From NCBI GenBank assembly GCA_944322945.1, contig CALUQN010000001.1, positions 166,986-230,985 of the forward strand: a DNA stretch of 64,000 nt, in the 5' to 3' direction. Origin of the DNA: Candidatus Gastranaerophilales bacterium (lineage in GTDB: Bacteria; Cyanobacteriota; Vampirovibrionia; Gastranaerophilales; Gastranaerophilaceae). Position numbers and translations under genes: made by a program. Positions 1 through 9,122 of the stretch are shown here, piece after piece. Each line of letters opens with the position of its first letter. Within the stretch, counting starts at the first letter, position 1. Under the pieces are notes generated by a model. It had not been told where the DNA came from. It searched no databases and worked only from the letters and a program-made list of their open reading frames with translations.

Positions 1-1661
1 TCACCGGTTCTCGGGTTGTATGCAACGCTGTTTGAGGTGTCTGATTCAAGTGCCATACCGTAACCTGCAAGGTCAACAAGCTGTATGCTGCCGTTTCCTG
101 TAATATTACCCATAGCCGCGCAGTTTGTAATCAACATTTCATTGATGTCGTTGCCGATAAAGTTGTTGATTGCACCTGAGAATGAATCTGCGCCTGATGA
201 TTTACCGAGTACAATGTCAACATCAGCGTAAGAATTGCTTACTGTTGAGTTCTGGTGATCTTTGTTAGCATTCAAGCCGATAAAACCGCCGATTCCGCTA
301 AAGGCATCCGTTGCATACGGAACGTTTATTGTACCTTCAACAAGAGTATTGCTTACATCACCGTCGTTACGTCCGACAAGACCACCGATTGCTGCGTGTT
401 GTACAGAATAGCCTGCGGCGTATTCTTGTTCTCGCAAGTTACAATTGAGGGTTAAATTGGTAACGTTACAGTTTGATATTGTTGCGCCGTCTGCAAGATA
501 TCCTGCCATACCGCCGAGGCAATCGGTTTCAGCGTTTATTGTTACGTTATCAAGGTTGAGGTTTTTAACTGTACCGTAAAGGTCATTGAACATACCTTGT
601 TTACCGTTCATATTACTGATTGTGCTGCCGTTGCCGTCAAACAAGCCCTGGAATGAACCTATACCGCCCCAGTTGCTGCCCAGAGCGGAGGATGAAAGGT
701 CTATATCAATGCTTTCACCGGCGTCGTTTGCAAGGATGTAGTTTTGCTGTAATGCTGACGGGTTAGTTGCAAACTGCTGCATTACCATTTCAAAGCCTTT
801 TAGAGTTTTTATTTGAATACCGTTAATGGTTTTTCCGGTATCTTTGTCCTGCCATGAAGTTACTTCCAGATCATCAGTACTGGCGCCTGCGTTATTTACT
901 ACATCTTGAGCGCCTGCGACTGAACCATTCGGGTTTACGTTGCCGTCATTTGATGTGCTCGGTGTGCCCAGTACTGCATTGCTGCCGGTGCCTAAATCAA
1001 CTTTTTTCTTTTCCCATGCGATTGGTTTTGAATAATCGTATTCTGTTTTTGTAGTTGTAGTTTCTGTCATTGCAACTGTCGGGTAGCCGTTGAGGATGGA
1101 TTTGTCTCCGTTTGAGAACTGGTATCCGAAAGTTGCTTCTGTGATTTGTCCGTCAGGGTGCAGCGGAAGCAGGTCACCGATTGATTTTCCTACTGATTCT
1201 AAATATTTATCCCAGGCTTCGTGAATCATTTTAAGGGATTTGTCTTTGCCTTCTTCGTCATCAGATGTAACGTTAGCAATAATATCTGCCTGCGTATAGC
1301 CTAATTCCGCAAGAAATACGTTGTAGTCGCCGTTACCTTTTTCAAAAGCGTCTGCAATATCCTGATCAACCAGCACTCTGCCTTTAGTGTCGGTGATGCA
1401 GTATTGTTTGCCGCCTGCAATGGTATTATAGCCTGTGAGTGTCTTGAAATTAATGTCTGTGTAAACTTCTTCTGAACCGTTGAATCCTGTTAAAACTGTT
1501 AATTTTGTCTGGTTAAGCGCTTCATTATAGTCAGCATTCAACTGTTCAGTCTGGTTTGCCAAACTGATTTTGTTGAACGACAAGCGCTGCCCGCTGTTTT
1601 CGTTATCTGTCAAACGAGCGGTGAGGCTTAATAATCTTGCTTGTGAAGCTGCCATTCCCAT
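1..1661 (-). CDS. GLUG-repeat surface-type protein (partial, 3' end outside window)
   Basis: The frame is open from an ATG at 1661 to the left edge of the window, at least 553 codons; the stop lies outside. A Shine-Dalgarno-like AGGGA lies about 10 bases upstream of the ATG. The first 60 residues (starting MGMAASQARLLSLTAR) are Gln/Asn-rich, have no signal peptide, and resemble a recurrent N-terminus that I associate with Gastranaerophilales proteins. The middle is Thr/Lys-rich. From about residue 330 there are glycine-rich repeats such as GGMAGYLADGATISNC, GGLVGRNDGDVSNT and GGFIGLNAN, which match the GLUG motif of bacterial adhesins and IgA-peptidase-like proteins. A role in adhesion or as an extracellular structural protein is an inference. 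Export must use a route other than a classical signal peptide. Confidence 0.75.
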   Translation of the reverse strand, partial: MGMAASQARLLSLTARLTDNENSGQRLSFNKISLANQTEQLNADYNEALNQTKLTVLTGFNGSEEVYTDINFKTLTGYNTIAGGKQYCITDTKGRVLVDQDIADAFEKGNGDYNVFLAELGYTQADIIANVTSDDEEGKDKSLKMIHEAWDKYLESVGKSIGDLLPLHPDGQITEATFGYQFSNGDKSILNGYPTVAMTETTTTKTEYDYSKPIAWEKKKVDLGTGSNAVLGTPSTSNDGNVNPNGSVAGAQDVVNNAGASTDDLEVTSWQDKDTGKTINGIQIKTLKGFEMVMQQFATNPSALQQNYILANDAGESIDIDLSSSALGSNWGGIGSFQGLFDGNGSTISNMNGKQGMFNDLYGTVKNLNLDNVTINAETDCLGGMAGYLADGATISNCNVTNLTLNCNLREQEYAAGYSVQHAAIGGLVGRNDGDVSNTLVEGTINVPYATDAFSGIGGFIGLNANKDHQNSTVSNSYADVDIVLGKSSGADSFSGAINNFIGNDINEMLITNCAAMGNITGNGSIQLVDLAGYGMALESDTSNSVAYNPRTG

Positions 1662-1697
1662 AGTTATAGTTGTCCCTTGTTTTTTCCTTTAATATTG

Positions 1698-1725
1698 TTA
1701 TCGGCATTTTTTATATACATGTTTA
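1698..1725 (-). promoter_or_regulatory. Possible sigma-28 (FliA/WhiG)-type promoter
   Basis: On the minus strand, GCCGATAA (1698-1705) is an exact match to the sigma-28 -10 element. A TAAA (1722-1725) lies 16 bases upstream, where the usual spacing is about 15. It sits 37 bases before the ATG of the GLUG-repeat gene. This is one match of modest length with no sigma-28 gene in view, so it is tentative. Confidence 0.3.
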
Positions 1726-1831
1726 ATGTTTTTGGAAAATTGTTACATAACTTAAAATTTATCTTGAAAAATTAAAGAAATCGCTTAAAAATTCCGATTA
1801 AAAAACTATACGCACAAAATTAGGGATACCT

Positions 1832-3064
1832 ATGACATTATCACTGGACAGTTCACAATACGCAAAACAAAATGTTGTTGAGATTAAAAAAATCGAACAG
1901 CAGATAACTACAACCGGAAATACTGCTGCAATAGTTTCAACAACTGATACCGGTACTGCGCAAGTTGGTGATTTCCTCTCCATTACAACCCGACAGCCAA
2001 ATGTAGCGTCAAATTCATGGATTTTGGCAGCTTTCGGGTACGATGATGTTATCTCCGGTACTGTTGCGGAAGAAATTGAATCCGTTGTCTCGGAAACGGA
2101 CGCTATAGCCGAGGCGATGAATGACGTCAAGCCTAAGACGAACTATTCAAAAGTGCCGACTACAACTGTAAGAAATTACGGAAGCAGTGATACTTTTGAA
2201 TGCAGTACAAATACAAGTTCGCAAGCGGTTACAGATGCTGTTAACCGAGGCGATTACAACAAGACTTATGCCAGCGGTAAAACTGCACAGCAATATAAAG
2301 ATGCCGTTGTAAAGGCATTTGAAGGAGTTATTGCCTTTCTGGATGATTTAATTGCAAATTATGACACCCGTGTAGCTTCAGGCTTAGCATCCGGTCATCA
2401 GGAAGTTAAATTGACGGCTCTCCTGCAACTGAGAAATGCTATGAAAAACTGTGACTTAGTCATTAATATTGAAGATACTTATGGGCAAAATGTAGACTAC
2501 GGCGCTTATTACGGTTATTACACTGCAATGTATGAACTGCAAATGGGGGATGGAACTAAAAGAGCCGCCGTTGAGACTAATTCATCTGATTATGATGTTA
2601 TAATACAAGGCCGATATTTTAAATTTGTAAATAGTGATTATGATAGGCACTACAACAGGCAAATGTGTTTCACGACTGATTCTTTAGACAGCTTTATTAA
2701 TTCAGGTTATGCTCATAAATATATGCTGGCAACAGTTATGCACGAGTTTTCACACTCATTGCATATTCCAAACGAGTGTATTGCGTACCTTATGGGTGAA
2801 GTCATCGCTGATGACCTTAATTATCCTCTGAACTGGGGAGGATTTGATGCTACAGATCCTGACGATTGGGGTTGGAAAGGTCAATCTTACGGGTATGGAT
2901 ATACTCTTGATTCTGATGATGAGATATTATTCTTTGGTGACTGGTGGGAACATCGTTCTCAAGGAACAGTGAATAAAGATGCAAATGCTTCGGAATTTGC
3001 AAACTATACTGCAGATCCGAATTATAACAAAAATGATGCGATAAATAAGAGATTTGTTGCCTAG
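1832..3064 (+). CDS. Putative HExxH zinc metallopeptidase-like protein
   Basis: 410 residues; the ATG follows AGGGATACCT. The family is not recognised. Residues 304-315 read HEFSHSLHIPNE, an HExxH zinc-binding motif with a further His at 311 and Glu at 315. This is what a zincin active site looks like, although the third ligand is a guess. The N-terminal 150 residues are Thr/Ser-rich and low in hydrophobics. There is no signal peptide or membrane segment. The C-terminus is rich in Tyr, Trp and Asp. It is transcribed divergently from the GLUG-repeat gene across a 170-base AT-rich gap, so the two may be co-regulated. Peptidase function is inferred from the motif only. Confidence 0.55.
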   Translation: MTLSLDSSQYAKQNVVEIKKIEQQITTTGNTAAIVSTTDTGTAQVGDFLSITTRQPNVASNSWILAAFGYDDVISGTVAEEIESVVSETDAIAEAMNDVKPKTNYSKVPTTTVRNYGSSDTFECSTNTSSQAVTDAVNRGDYNKTYASGKTAQQYKDAVVKAFEGVIAFLDDLIANYDTRVASGLASGHQEVKLTALLQLRNAMKNCDLVINIEDTYGQNVDYGAYYGYYTAMYELQMGDGTKRAAVETNSSDYDVIIQGRYFKFVNSDYDRHYNRQMCFTTDSLDSFINSGYAHKYMLATVMHEFSHSLHIPNECIAYLMGEVIADDLNYPLNWGGFDATDPDDWGWKGQSYGYGYTLDSDDEILFFGDWWEHRSQGTVNKDANASEFANYTADPNYNKNDAINKRFVA

Positions 3065-3072
3065 TTAGGTTA

Positions 3073-3420
3073 TTATTCTTTTACCGGCGTATAGTCGATT
3101 TTTGAAATTTCGTCTGTGGCTTCCAGTTTGAATATAACCGGTCTTAGACCGTCGTTGCAGCTGCAAATTGCTATTCCTGGTTTTCTTATCCAATCCCCGT
3201 AATAGAATACATCATTTCCTGCACCGTGGGCGAGAGCAAATACATATTGATAGATTGCTTTCCAGGCTTCATCGCAAAAGCCTTCAGGTTTTGCATAATC
3301 TGCATAAAATACCTGACCTGTTTTTAGCATCGGGCAGGCACCAAGACCGTCAGCTCCGTATTCTTTTGCCAGTTCTTCATCAAATGTCTTTTTTAGTACG
3401 GTTATTTTAACTTTTTTCAT
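3073..3420 (-). CDS. TIGR04076 family protein
   Basis: 115 residues, starting MKKVKITVLKKTF. It matches my memory of the small TIGR04076 family: conserved CPMLKTGQVF near residue 29, the GFCDEAWKAIYQYVFALAHG block near the middle, and a late CSC pair before GLRPVIFKLE. The conserved cysteines suggest metal or redox chemistry, but the family has no established function that I know of. It converges with the upstream HExxH gene, leaving 8 bases between the stops, with no terminator visible there. Confidence 0.7.
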   Translation of the reverse strand: MKKVKITVLKKTFDEELAKEYGADGLGACPMLKTGQVFYADYAKPEGFCDEAWKAIYQYVFALAHGAGNDVFYYGDWIRKPGIAICSCNDGLRPVIFKLEATDEISKIDYTPVKE

Positions 3421-3466
3421 TGGTAGGACTCTCCTTGTTCATCCCTTGGCGCAATTATATAATGAA

Positions 3467-3492
3467 AACCACACCGTATTCAAGGTGTGGTT
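3467..3492 (-). terminator. Rho-independent-type terminator for the lysine-rich protein gene
   Basis: Perfect 9-bp stem (AACCACACC / GGTGTGGTT) with an 8-base loop. On the minus strand it is followed by TTTTCATT. It lies 11 bases past the stop of the lysine-rich gene. Confidence 0.65.
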
Positions 3493-3503
3493 AAAAGTAA
3501 GTG

Positions 3504-3932
3504 TTATTTCTTTCTGAAAAATCTGAAACGATGTGTGTTTTTACGTTCCTTTTTTACTTTGGTTTTGTGGATTTGCTTTTGATGGTTTTCGTGTTTTTTG
3601 ATTTGTTTTTTCTTATTTTTTTGGAAGAATTTTATTTTCTTTTTTGTTGTATTCTTTTTTTTCTTGAATTGAAATTTTGATTTTTTATGGTGTTTTTTCA
3701 CCTTGGGCTTTTGTGATTTTTTCTTAAAGAAGTCGAACTTTTTAGCTGGTCGTTTTTTCTTGACCGCTTTCTTTTTGTGTTTTGGTTTCGGTTTTGTATC
3801 TTTTTTAAATAATCTGTGGTGCAAGGGTCTATCCTTGTCTTGATGCGGAGCCGCTGTACATTCCGTTGTCAATCCGATGCCGGCAAACAGAACACCTGCT
3901 GCGATAAGGAGTGATAAAAGTTTTTTAATCAT
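3504..3932 (-). CDS. Secreted, extremely lysine-rich basic protein
   Basis: 142 residues from the ATG at 3932, which has AAGGAAAG six bases upstream; a longer frame exists but lacks a good ribosome site. Residues 1-27 (MIKKLLSLLIAAGVLFAGIG...) form a clear signal peptide ending near TAA. The mature part is almost entirely Lys, with His, Phe, Gln and Thr, in patterns such as KKK-P-K-KKHHKK. No fold is expected; it should be disordered and strongly positive outside the membrane. Possible roles are binding of DNA, lipopolysaccharide or other anionic surface polymers, but none can be proved from sequence. It has its own terminator, so it appears monocistronic. Confidence 0.6.
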   Translation of the reverse strand: MIKKLLSLLIAAGVLFAGIGLTTECTAAPHQDKDRPLHHRLFKKDTKPKPKHKKKAVKKKRPAKKFDFFKKKSQKPKVKKHHKKSKFQFKKKKNTTKKKIKFFQKNKKKQIKKHENHQKQIHKTKVKKERKNTHRFRFFRKK

Positions 3933-4018
3933 GCAACTTTCCTTTCTTCTTAATTCTCTACAAACCCTTTTCATTTATATAACGAAAAAGTTGAACAAAT
4001 TGTTCATTTTTTTATTAA

Positions 4019-7000
4019 TTATTTTTCTTTTTTATCTTTTTTGAAATTTACGAAAAACTCGCCGGTTTTTCTGACTGCTTTTTGGAAAATATTTTCGTTT
4101 GCGATACGTTCGGCTTCAGCCTGTGCCGCAAGCAATTCTTCAAGTGTAGCGTTTGGATTTTCCGGATCTGTAGGCGGCAGTGTGCTTACAAAATTTTCTG
4201 CATTTGAGATATCCTGTGATGTCGCAAGCCATTTGAATGATTTAATCAAAGACAAAGGTTTTGCGGTATCTCCTTGAAGTACTACCTGAAAGTTTGTTGT
4301 GCTCATCGCATTGAACTCTTTGCCAAATTCCGGTATTGCAGCGAGTTCTTCTTTTGTGATTTGTTCGCAGAAGATAGCAAACATTTTAGCAGCGGCAACA
4401 TTCAATCCGGGTGTTGCTTTTACAAGGTTTATCGGGTTAACCGCCGCAATCGGTCCGAGCATATTTGATATTTGTGAGCCTAACCTTGCGCGGAGTTTCA
4501 TATCCGCGATATTGGTCAAAAGATTCATCTCACCGTCTATCAGCATACACATAATTTTGCCGCTTGAAGTTATCGGCTTGAGGCTTGCTGTGCCGTTATC
4601 CATTATGATATGACCGTTAAGTCTGTCAAAGTGGGAGGTTTCAATTGATGTAATCGAATCAATTACGCCGCCGAGTGCGGTTTGGAAAAATTCGGATTCA
4701 CGAATGTTTTCTGCAAGTATGAGGTTTTCCAGTCTGCCGAAAGGTCCGAGCTGCCCGTTAAGTATTTCAAAATCAACTGTTCCGTTAATACCTTTCATCT
4801 GTTCTGCCTGGGCTTTAGCTGCACCGTTGATTGTCAAATCAGTACGGAATGCCATTGTCCCTGAGAGGGTGTCTTTCATGTTCATCAGTTCCAGGAAGGT
4901 TCTTGCGACGTCAAAGTTTGTACCCTGAACCTGTGCTCTTAAAAGCATTGTCAATAGGTTTGCGGATACATCCCCGCGGACTGTTCCGCCGATGGTGTTG
5001 GTTAACAGGTTATTCAGATAAAAAATGTTATCTCTTAATGAAATTCTGCCTGTTGTATTATTCAATACAATTGGCGGGGATGATATATGTGAAAATTCGA
5101 TTGAACCGTTTCTGACAGCAACAGGAATATCCGCAGGTTCAGAGTTTCCGCTTGAAGGCGGAGCGTATTTCATTGCGGCATCACTTACACGCATAAGTTT
5201 TGGCACATCAAAGTTAGCTGATGTGACGCGTAAATTATTCACCGTGAAAATTCTTGACGGTGCAAGGCTTGCGTCTGCCGTAACCTGAATGTCAGAGCCG
5301 TTCAGGAGCAAATCCTGTATCGTTAGCATAAGACTGTGTGATGAAAAGTTTAGTTCAAAATTTTTCAAAGCGGTGAGTAATTCAGGGATTATCATATCTC
5401 TTACGAAAAATCCGCCGGTGTATTTGGGAGCAATGGATTGCCCGTAAATTAGTAAGTTGCCCCCAAAATCCAGCATGGAATCTTTAAACGCACAGATATG
5501 TACTTTCAAATTCTGCGGGATGTTGATATTGATTTGATTGATAAATGGTTCCGGAGTGTCGAGTTTTGTGATTGTACCTGATACAACCGCTACTTTTTCA
5601 GTATCTGCAATATTTGCGTCAAAGTCATCCCCAAACACGCTCGGCAGTGTTTTTACAAACAATCCTGTATCTTTAATATTTAATCTGTCGCCTTTAAAGG
5701 TGATTTTTGTCTGTAAAATACTTTGTTTTCCGTTAATTGATTGAATATCAAACGGGGTTATATAATTCAATCTGTCAGCTTTAATCTGGCAAATCATATC
5801 CTGGCGGTCTGTGTTCCCGCTAAGGCTAAACCTGACCGGGAGCATTCCGTTTGCACTGATAAACGGAGCTGCGGCTTTCCCGAGTATTTGTTTCAGATCA
5901 AGTGCATATAATTTGCCGGAAGCATCAAGGGTTATATACGGATTTTTCAGATATTGCGCAATTGCTCCGGAAAGGTCAATTGCGGATGATTTATTTATTT
6001 TTACGGTAAGCGGATTGAGTGTGATATTTTCTTCGTCAATCAAAACGCTGAGTTTGGAATTTGAAATGCTTGAGTTTGTCTGCGGAAGCAAAATATTCAG
6101 ACCTTCGTTTGTTATTTTGCCGCTAAGTGTTTTGAAATCGCTGACAATTTCCGCGTCAAGTTTTCCGTTAGAAACTCTCAGACTGTTATCTTTTGTTGCG
6201 GCGTTGAAATTTGCAACTCCGAGTTTAATATTTGATACGGCTTTTTTCAGTTCTCCGGTAATTTTAGCATCAAGGAAAAGTGTCCCGGAGTTTAGACTGT
6301 AAGCTCTTTTTGCTTCTACAGGCGCAAATGCCGCAAACAGACCTGCAAGCGGAAGTTTTTCCGCATACAAAGAAATGTCCGCAACTGATTTTTCATCAAT
6401 TTTACCGTCTGCTTTTAAAATTGAATCGTTTACAAACAGGTGGGTATCAACAAGTTCAAGCGTTTTGTTTCTAAAGATTACGTTGGCGTTTATGTCTTTG
6501 AACAAAAGCCCGATTTTGTTGTTTATTATTGCGCCGTCTCGAACTATAACAGCTCCGTTGGATTTTAGTTTTTTGAAGTTTGTTTTGATTTTTGTATGGA
6601 TGGCTAAATATCCGTTCCCTTTCATATATGCAAGGTCATTTTTGATATGCAGGGTGTCCATAAAAGCTTTTGTCAAAACAATCAAATCATTAAAGTAGAT
6701 TTTTTTGCTGTTAATATCTACATTCACCCTCGGATGTCTGCTGTAGTTGACATTACCTGTTACGGTTATATTTCTGTCGTGCGCAATGTATAAGTTTGTA
6801 TCCACATCGGCAGAATCGTTTTTTAATTTTATTCTGAAAAAGCTCTTAGGTAATGTATAACCGGAAATATTCATTGTAAGATTTTCCACATTAGCAAACC
6901 CGTGCAGTGAAAGTCTTCCGTCGTTATGCTGACGAGCTTTAATTTTTGCATTTACATCAGTTTTCAGGTCATAATCTCTGTATAGAAGTACAGGGTTCAC

Positions 7001-7750
7001 AAATCCCATATCCGCGCGGTAATCCGGATCGTCTTCTTCATCCAGTTCTCTTGCCGGAGGAATAAATGAATCCAAATCAATTTTCGCAGTAATATTAACA
7101 TTTTCATCGCTTAAAAATTCCGCAGCTGTTCTGACTCTAAATGTCTTCATATTATTAAATGAGCCTTTTAATTCATCACCTCTTAATTTAAGGTAATGTT
7201 TTGATTTTAAATCGTTTATAAGAACGGTGTAGTCCGCAATCTTGATATTCGGCACTTTAATTTTTATCCACGCAGGGTTAAACCAGCTGTTTTCTGTTTC
7301 AACCGGCGGGGTTGTCTCCTGCTTTTGTTTCTGTTCGTTGATAATATGTTCAACAACATTCATCAATTTGTACTGCGAACCATCAGGGGTAATTTCTACA
7401 TTAACTTTTGGATTCGTTATTGCAACTTCAGACACTCTGACAGTCAAAAACAAAAGATTAGGCAGTGAAATTTTTGTTTTTAATTCGTCAGTGGTCAGCA
7501 GGTCTGAACCGTCCGGCAGCTTTATGCTTATATCCTCTATTTTTACTCCGGCTTCCAGTGCCGGAGTTGTGATTACTTGCATATCTTTATAATCCAGCGT
7601 CAAATGTGCATATTCTTTTGCAAGTTTTTGTATTTGAGCTTTGTATATATTCAAATCGATTTTTTCAGGTAATACAAATATGAACGCAGCATAAAAGGAT
7701 ACCAGTATTAGACCCAGTATTACCCCAGTGATTATAAAAAATTTCTTCAT
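4019..7750 (-). CDS. Large AsmA-like envelope protein
   Basis: 1243 residues. Residues 5-28 form one N-terminal membrane anchor; the rest is a long beta-rich region with many repeated short strands, as in the AsmA/YhdP/TamB superfamily. The region from about 930 to 1170 (including NGTVDFEILNGQLGPFG and a later DGEMNLLTNIADMKL) looks like the AsmA C-terminal domain. A charged, Ala/Glu-rich tail closes the protein. Superfamily members bridge inner and outer membranes and help move phospholipids, so the gene fits a two-membrane cell. It is a single-gene unit: the ATG at 7750 is preceded by a 164-base AT-rich gap. Confidence 0.75.
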   Translation of the reverse strand: MKKFFIITGVILGLILVSFYAAFIFVLPEKIDLNIYKAQIQKLAKEYAHLTLDYKDMQVITTPALEAGVKIEDISIKLPDGSDLLTTDELKTKISLPNLLFLTVRVSEVAITNPKVNVEITPDGSQYKLMNVVEHIINEQKQKQETTPPVETENSWFNPAWIKIKVPNIKIADYTVLINDLKSKHYLKLRGDELKGSFNNMKTFRVRTAAEFLSDENVNITAKIDLDSFIPPARELDEEDDPDYRADMGFVNPVLLYRDYDLKTDVNAKIKARQHNDGRLSLHGFANVENLTMNISGYTLPKSFFRIKLKNDSADVDTNLYIAHDRNITVTGNVNYSRHPRVNVDINSKKIYFNDLIVLTKAFMDTLHIKNDLAYMKGNGYLAIHTKIKTNFKKLKSNGAVIVRDGAIINNKIGLLFKDINANVIFRNKTLELVDTHLFVNDSILKADGKIDEKSVADISLYAEKLPLAGLFAAFAPVEAKRAYSLNSGTLFLDAKITGELKKAVSNIKLGVANFNAATKDNSLRVSNGKLDAEIVSDFKTLSGKITNEGLNILLPQTNSSISNSKLSVLIDEENITLNPLTVKINKSSAIDLSGAIAQYLKNPYITLDASGKLYALDLKQILGKAAAPFISANGMLPVRFSLSGNTDRQDMICQIKADRLNYITPFDIQSINGKQSILQTKITFKGDRLNIKDTGLFVKTLPSVFGDDFDANIADTEKVAVVSGTITKLDTPEPFINQININIPQNLKVHICAFKDSMLDFGGNLLIYGQSIAPKYTGGFFVRDMIIPELLTALKNFELNFSSHSLMLTIQDLLLNGSDIQVTADASLAPSRIFTVNNLRVTSANFDVPKLMRVSDAAMKYAPPSSGNSEPADIPVAVRNGSIEFSHISSPPIVLNNTTGRISLRDNIFYLNNLLTNTIGGTVRGDVSANLLTMLLRAQVQGTNFDVARTFLELMNMKDTLSGTMAFRTDLTINGAAKAQAEQMKGINGTVDFEILNGQLGPFGRLENLILAENIRESEFFQTALGGVIDSITSIETSHFDRLNGHIIMDNGTASLKPITSSGKIMCMLIDGEMNLLTNIADMKLRARLGSQISNMLGPIAAVNPINLVKATPGLNVAAAKMFAIFCEQITKEELAAIPEFGKEFNAMSTTNFQVVLQGDTAKPLSLIKSFKWLATSQDISNAENFVSTLPPTDPENPNATLEELLAAQAEAERIANENIFQKAVRKTGEFFVNFKKDKKEK

Positions 7751-7914
7751 AAATTTCCCCTTTAAAAAATGTGCATAATAACAATATTATTCATTAAGCA
7801 CGTCCAAAAATAAAGAATTGTAGCGAAATGTAACAAATTTACGGATATTGAGCAATTATACTATATTTATTTACTTTATATATACATCAGTTAAAAATAC
7901 TGACTTTTAGTTCA

Positions 7915-8784
7915 TCACAGAATGGAAAGGGGCGAAGAGCCCCTTTCTATTTTATGTAAGAGTGTAAAAAGTTCTGCATCTACAGGTGTGTTTGCAATGT
8001 TTAATTGAGCGAGTTTAACGTCTTTGTTTGAGCCATGGTAGTCGCTTCCGCCGGTTGTGAGCAGGTTGTATCTGTGTGCACATTGCACCAGAAATTCGGA
8101 TTCTTCTTTTGTATATCTTGAATAATAGCATTCAAGTCCTTGAATTCCGCATTGGATTAAAGTTTCAAGCCGCGGCAGAAACTCCTCTTTTGTAAGATGA
8201 ACTTCTCCCTCTCCGCCGAGCGGGTGTGCCCAGACTGCGATACCGCCAGCGGATTTTATTGTTTGAATTGCTTCATCTCCGTCAAAACGGGAATTGCCTG
8301 TTTTGCAGCCGTCAAGGTATTTCTTCATAGCATCAATGTTGTTGGCAGATAGTCCGCGATTAACTAGTATATTCGCAAGGTGGATTTTTACGACGCTTCT
8401 TCTTGAATAAAGCCAGTCGAGTTCCTCTTCTGTGAGTGTGATATTCCAAACATCTTTCAGGTAGGCAATTCTTTTTTCAAGTTTGTTTCTGCGCAGAAGT
8501 TTTCCGTGCGCTATAAGTGAATTCAATCCGGTGTCATCAGGATTATAGTTGTATCCAAGGATGTGGCATTTGCAGCCCCTTGCTTTACAGGTGAGTTCAA
8601 CCCCCGGGATAAATTGTATATTCTCGGGAATAAGTCCCCGGATATCTTTGCATCCTTCAATCAAATCGTGGTCTGTCAACGCAAAAATATCAAGGTTTTC
8701 CGCTTTGATATTTTCAACTAATTTTTCAAGCGAATCGCTTCCGTCAGAATAGCTACTGTGTATATGTAAATCTGCTTTTATCAT
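7915..8784 (-). CDS. PHP-domain phosphoesterase (RNase AM/TrpH-like)
   Basis: 289 residues from the ATG at 8784; a longer frame exists, but MIKADLHIHSSYSDGSDS is the normal family start. PHP metal-binding motifs are visible: DLHIHSSYSDG at the N-terminus, LTDHD near 42, PGVELTC near 65, WAHPLGG near 185 and GGSDYHG near 250. The family hydrolyses 3',5'-nucleoside bisphosphates or trims RNA 5' ends. The last 12 codons overlap a GC-rich hairpin (GAAAGGGGC / GCCCCTTTC, 7924-7946), so part of the terminator is coding. No strong ribosome site is visible. It is divergent from the small membrane-protein gene at 8851. Confidence 0.8.
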   Translation of the reverse strand: MIKADLHIHSSYSDGSDSLEKLVENIKAENLDIFALTDHDLIEGCKDIRGLIPENIQFIPGVELTCKARGCKCHILGYNYNPDDTGLNSLIAHGKLLRRNKLEKRIAYLKDVWNITLTEEELDWLYSRRSVVKIHLANILVNRGLSANNIDAMKKYLDGCKTGNSRFDGDEAIQTIKSAGGIAVWAHPLGGEGEVHLTKEEFLPRLETLIQCGIQGLECYYSRYTKEESEFLVQCAHRYNLLTTGGSDYHGSNKDVKLAQLNIANTPVDAELFTLLHKIERGSSPLSIL

Positions 8785-8850
8785 ATTAATATTATATTGC
8801 AAAAAATAATTCGGCGTGGTAATTTTAAAATCATAAAGGAGCAAAAAGAG

Positions 8851-9090
8851 ATGACAATACCTGCCGTAACTCAAGCATTACCTGTACAAAACCAAAATTT
8901 GCCGCACAAAAAGCGTGTAAATTATGTTCAGATTACGGGTTATGGCGCAACGGCACTTGCAGCCGGCAGCGCAATAGCGGCTTCTAAGAAAAATATTCCA
9001 CTGCACAAGTATCTGGCTTATGCCGCAGGAGTTTTGACTGCTGCCCATATCGGTATTGTTGAATATTTTCATCACAAAAAATCAAAATAG
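8851..9090 (+). CDS. Small membrane protein, unknown function
   Basis: 79 residues from the ATG at 8851, chosen because AAGGAG lies nine bases upstream; the longer frame lacks this. The N-terminal 30 residues are Gln/Asn/Pro-rich. Two weakly hydrophobic segments follow (about 33-47, ITGYGATALAAGSAIAA, and 55-72, YLAYAAGVLTAAHIGIV). The tail is basic and His-rich (EYFHHKKSK). I recognise no family. It is followed after a short gap by another lineage-specific gene. Confidence 0.55.
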   Translation: MTIPAVTQALPVQNQNLPHKKRVNYVQITGYGATALAAGSAIAASKKNIPLHKYLAYAAGVLTAAHIGIVEYFHHKKSK

Positions 9091-9122
9091 CAATTTTTTG
9101 TATGTTTTGGTTTTATAGTTGT

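Noticed and set aside
3509..3930. Lysine-rich gene as possible non-coding low-complexity DNA
   Set aside because: A clean signal peptide, ribosome site and terminator frame the gene, so it was kept as coding.
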